Shown in pieces: positions 18,330 through 20,080 of a stretch of DNA of 20,080 nucleotides. Below the pieces are notes generated by a model, which saw nothing but the letters and a program-made list of their open reading frames with translations, did not search any database and had not been told where the DNA came from. A program made the translations under genes and the position numbers. Location of the stretch: assembly GCA_051453625.1 (NCBI GenBank), contig JBOZIK010000001.1, forward strand, positions 56,955,525 to 56,975,604, in the 5' to 3' direction. The stretch's first letter is position 1. Each line of letters begins with the position of its first letter. Source of the DNA: Welwitschia mirabilis (Eukaryota; Gnetophyta; Gnetopsida; Welwitschiales).

Positions 18330-19410
18330 TGCCTTTTACATACCTAATTATTCTTTTTACTGCTTGAAAATGCGATTCTTTTGAATTGGATTAATATCTT
18401 GCACAAACTCCAACACTGAACATGATATCTAATCTACTTGTAGTTAAATATAATAAACTACCAATCATGCTTCTGTAAAGTTTTTGATCTACTGATTTTC
18501 ATTTTCATTTAAGCTTACTTTACATGATGTAGACATATGAGTATCAATTGTCTTTGCATTTTTTAAACCAAATCGTTTGATTAAATATCTTGCATATTTG
18601 GATTATGAGATAAATATTCCATCTTTGGATTACTTAATCTGAAGACCAAAAAATATTTTAACTTCACCAAGCATACTCATTTCAAATTGATTTGTTATAA
18701 TATTTACAAATTCTTTTAACAACTTTTCATTTGAAGCACTAAAAATAATATCATCTACATAAATCTGTCTAATAATAAAATAATTTTTCAAATTCTTCAC
18801 AAATAAAGTTTTATCTATCATTCCTCTAACATATCCATTTTCATTTAAAAAAGTAGCTAGCTTTTCATACCATACTCTTGGAGCTTGTTTTAATCCATAC
18901 AAAGCTTTCTTAAGTCTATACACATGATCAAATTTATAAGGATCAATAAAACCTTGTGGTTGTTCAACATAAACTTCTTCAATTAATGATCCATTTAGAA
19001 AAAGCACTTTTTATGTTCATTTGATATACTTTGAAGTTATTAAAGGCTGCAAAGGATAAAAACATTCTGATCCTATCCAACCTTGCAATAGAAGTAAAGG
19101 TATCTTCTACATTAATGCCTTCTATTTTGTTGTAGTCTTAAGCTACTAATCTTGCTTTGTTTTTGATGACATTATTTTCTTCATGTCATTTATTCTTAAA
19201 GATTCATTTGATACCAATAACATTGTTATCTTTTAGCCTCTCTAATAGTTTCCAAACATTGTTTCTTTTAAACTGTTGTAGCTAATGTTACATTGCTAGC
19301 ATCCATTCTTCGTGAATTTATGCTTCTTCAAAGTTCTTGGATTCTGTCTTGAAACATAACATACATGAGCATACAAATTTTTCATAGAATATCTTGTCTT
19401 TACTTTTAAA
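18330..19410 (-). pseudogene. pol: Copia reverse transcriptase domain
   Basis: From the N-terminal side the minus strand gives FEEA-stop-IHEEWMLAM, NVWKLLERLKDNNVIG, NKARLVA, DTFTSIARLDRIRMFLSFAA and [10 protein letters not shown]. Next come [44 protein letters not shown] (catalytic box intact), [17 protein letters not shown] and SQSKYARYLIKRFGLKNAK. These are the standard Ty1/copia RT blocks. One extra T near 19007 (GCTTTTTCTAAAT) shifts the frame; the downstream piece is open over 18630-19007. Several stops correspond to TGG-to-TGA or CAA-to-TAA. Below about 18480 the frame shifts again, with a recognisable degraded tail. Confidence 0.93.
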
Positions 19411-20080
19411 TTAACTTATCCAAATAATGGATTTTATTAGATGATCTTTAAGAAGTATAGACCTTTTTGGAGTACTTTCTTTCACTTCAATTTCATCTAT
19501 TTTGGTAGCATCTTCTTTTAATGTGGGCATGCATGTGGTTATAATATCTTCCTCATCTATGCAGTTTGTTCTTATGTCAATATCATTAATTTGCATGTTT
19601 ATTGATTCTTTTACCATTAAGCTTCTTTTGTTAAAAACATGATAGGCCCTATTTCTCGTTGAGTATCTTATGAATATGGCTTTATCTGCCTTTGATTCAA
19701 ACTTTCTCAAGTGTTCTCTATCTTTTAAGACATAGCATTTACTTATAAACACTTTAAAGTATGAAATATTTGGTTGTCTTCTTTTTCATAGCTTATAATG
19801 TGTTTTATTAGTACTGGGTTTAAGATATACTCTATTAATAATATAACATGCTATGCTAATTGCCTCAGCTCAAAAATATTTAGGTACTTCCTTATCATTT
19901 AACATAGTTTCACCCATTTCTTAAAGAACTCTATTCTTGCTTTCAGCTATACCATTTTGTGGTTTTTTTAGAGCCAAAAACTGATGATCAATACCATTTT
20001 CAATGCAATACTTCTCAAAAAAATGATTTTTAAATTCACCACTATGATCACTTCTTATTTTCTTTATGGTGTAACCTTTT
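19411..20080 (-). pseudogene. pol: Copia integrase, C-terminal part, cut by the window end
   Basis: The minus strand is in one frame from the window edge to 19411 with three internal stops. It reads RSDHSGEFKNHFFEKYCIEN, GIDHQF, then PQNGIAESKNRVL. This is the second catalytic Asp (SDH) and the Glu block (usually PQQNGVAERKNR; one Gln codon is missing). It continues TMLNDKEVPKYF-stop-AEAI, ACYIINRVYLKP, NISYFKVFISKCYVLKDREH, LRKFESKADKAIFIRYS and AYHVFNKRSLMVKESI, the usual C-terminal block. Two stops are TGA at conserved Trp positions and one is TAA at a Gln position. Integrase inserts the DNA copy into the genome. The 19411-19752 part is open. Confidence 0.93.

Larger units (their letters stand above)
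15984..20080 (-). mobile_element. Ty1/copia retrotransposon, 3' half, continuing beyond the right edge
   Basis: On the minus strand the order is integrase (partial), RT, RNase H, 3' untranslated region, polypurine tract and LTR, the standard Ty1/copia order (integrase before RT). Gag, protease and the integrase N-terminus would lie beyond 20080. Domain sequences are well recognisable and long stretches remain in frame, so this is younger than the gypsy and LINE copies in the window. Stops and a few frameshifts make it non-functional. Three polypurine-like tracts precede the LTR, a trait described for the Sirevirus lineage; lineage assignment from the visible sequence alone is tentative. Confidence 0.93.

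Overview
The window looks like intergenic DNA from a large flowering-plant genome, built almost wholly from decayed retrotransposons. The evidence for a plant is an L1-type LINE with a zinc-knuckle ORF1, Ty1/copia and Ty3/gypsy pol fragments of plant type, plant-style LTRs (TATAAATA promoters, TGTTGG LTR start, AAAGGGGGAG-type polypurine tracts), very high A+T, and stop codons mostly explained by C-to-T or G-to-A change. A monocot is possible but I cannot show it. No intact host gene, tRNA, rRNA or CRISPR array was found. Three runs of N (272-965, 3297-3396, 15333-15983) are assembly gaps.

Layout. 1-1313: a divergent LTR cut by the window start and by a gap. 1314-2298: a reading frame of about 142 codons with a coiled-coil look, followed by a 30-codon exon-like piece between plausible splice sites; product unknown. 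2299-5836: a cluster of LTR pieces of one family (LTR starts with TGTTG, ends near CGCAATA, TATA box about 520 bp inside), all in plus orientation. A minus-strand Ty3/gypsy RT-RNase H fragment lies between two of them. The 100-N gap at 3297-3396 joins two different LTR copies, so an unknown amount of sequence may be missing. 5863-6087: a short unassigned minus-strand frame. About 6190-10560: a nearly complete but dead minus-strand LINE (ORF1 with zinc knuckles, endonuclease, reverse transcriptase with a mutated YADD box, zf-RVT domain). 10561-15010: 4.4 kb of AT-rich DNA with no recognisable gene. 15011-15332: start of another LTR of the TGTTGC family, cut by a gap. 15984-20080: a minus-strand Ty1/copia element that runs out of the window on the right (integrase, RT, RNase H, 3' untranslated region, polypurine tract, 3' LTR).

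The genes do not form a pathway; they are separate transposon insertions at different stages of decay. The most notable non-coding structure is in the copia LTR: an array of GTYRAC-type motifs in pairs exactly 20 bp apart (16750-17120), eight of which contain the WRKY W-box core TTGAC[C/T], plus three 34-35 bp tandem units closer to the LTR TATA box. This suggests a repeat-built promoter. I found no sign of a new multi-gene system.
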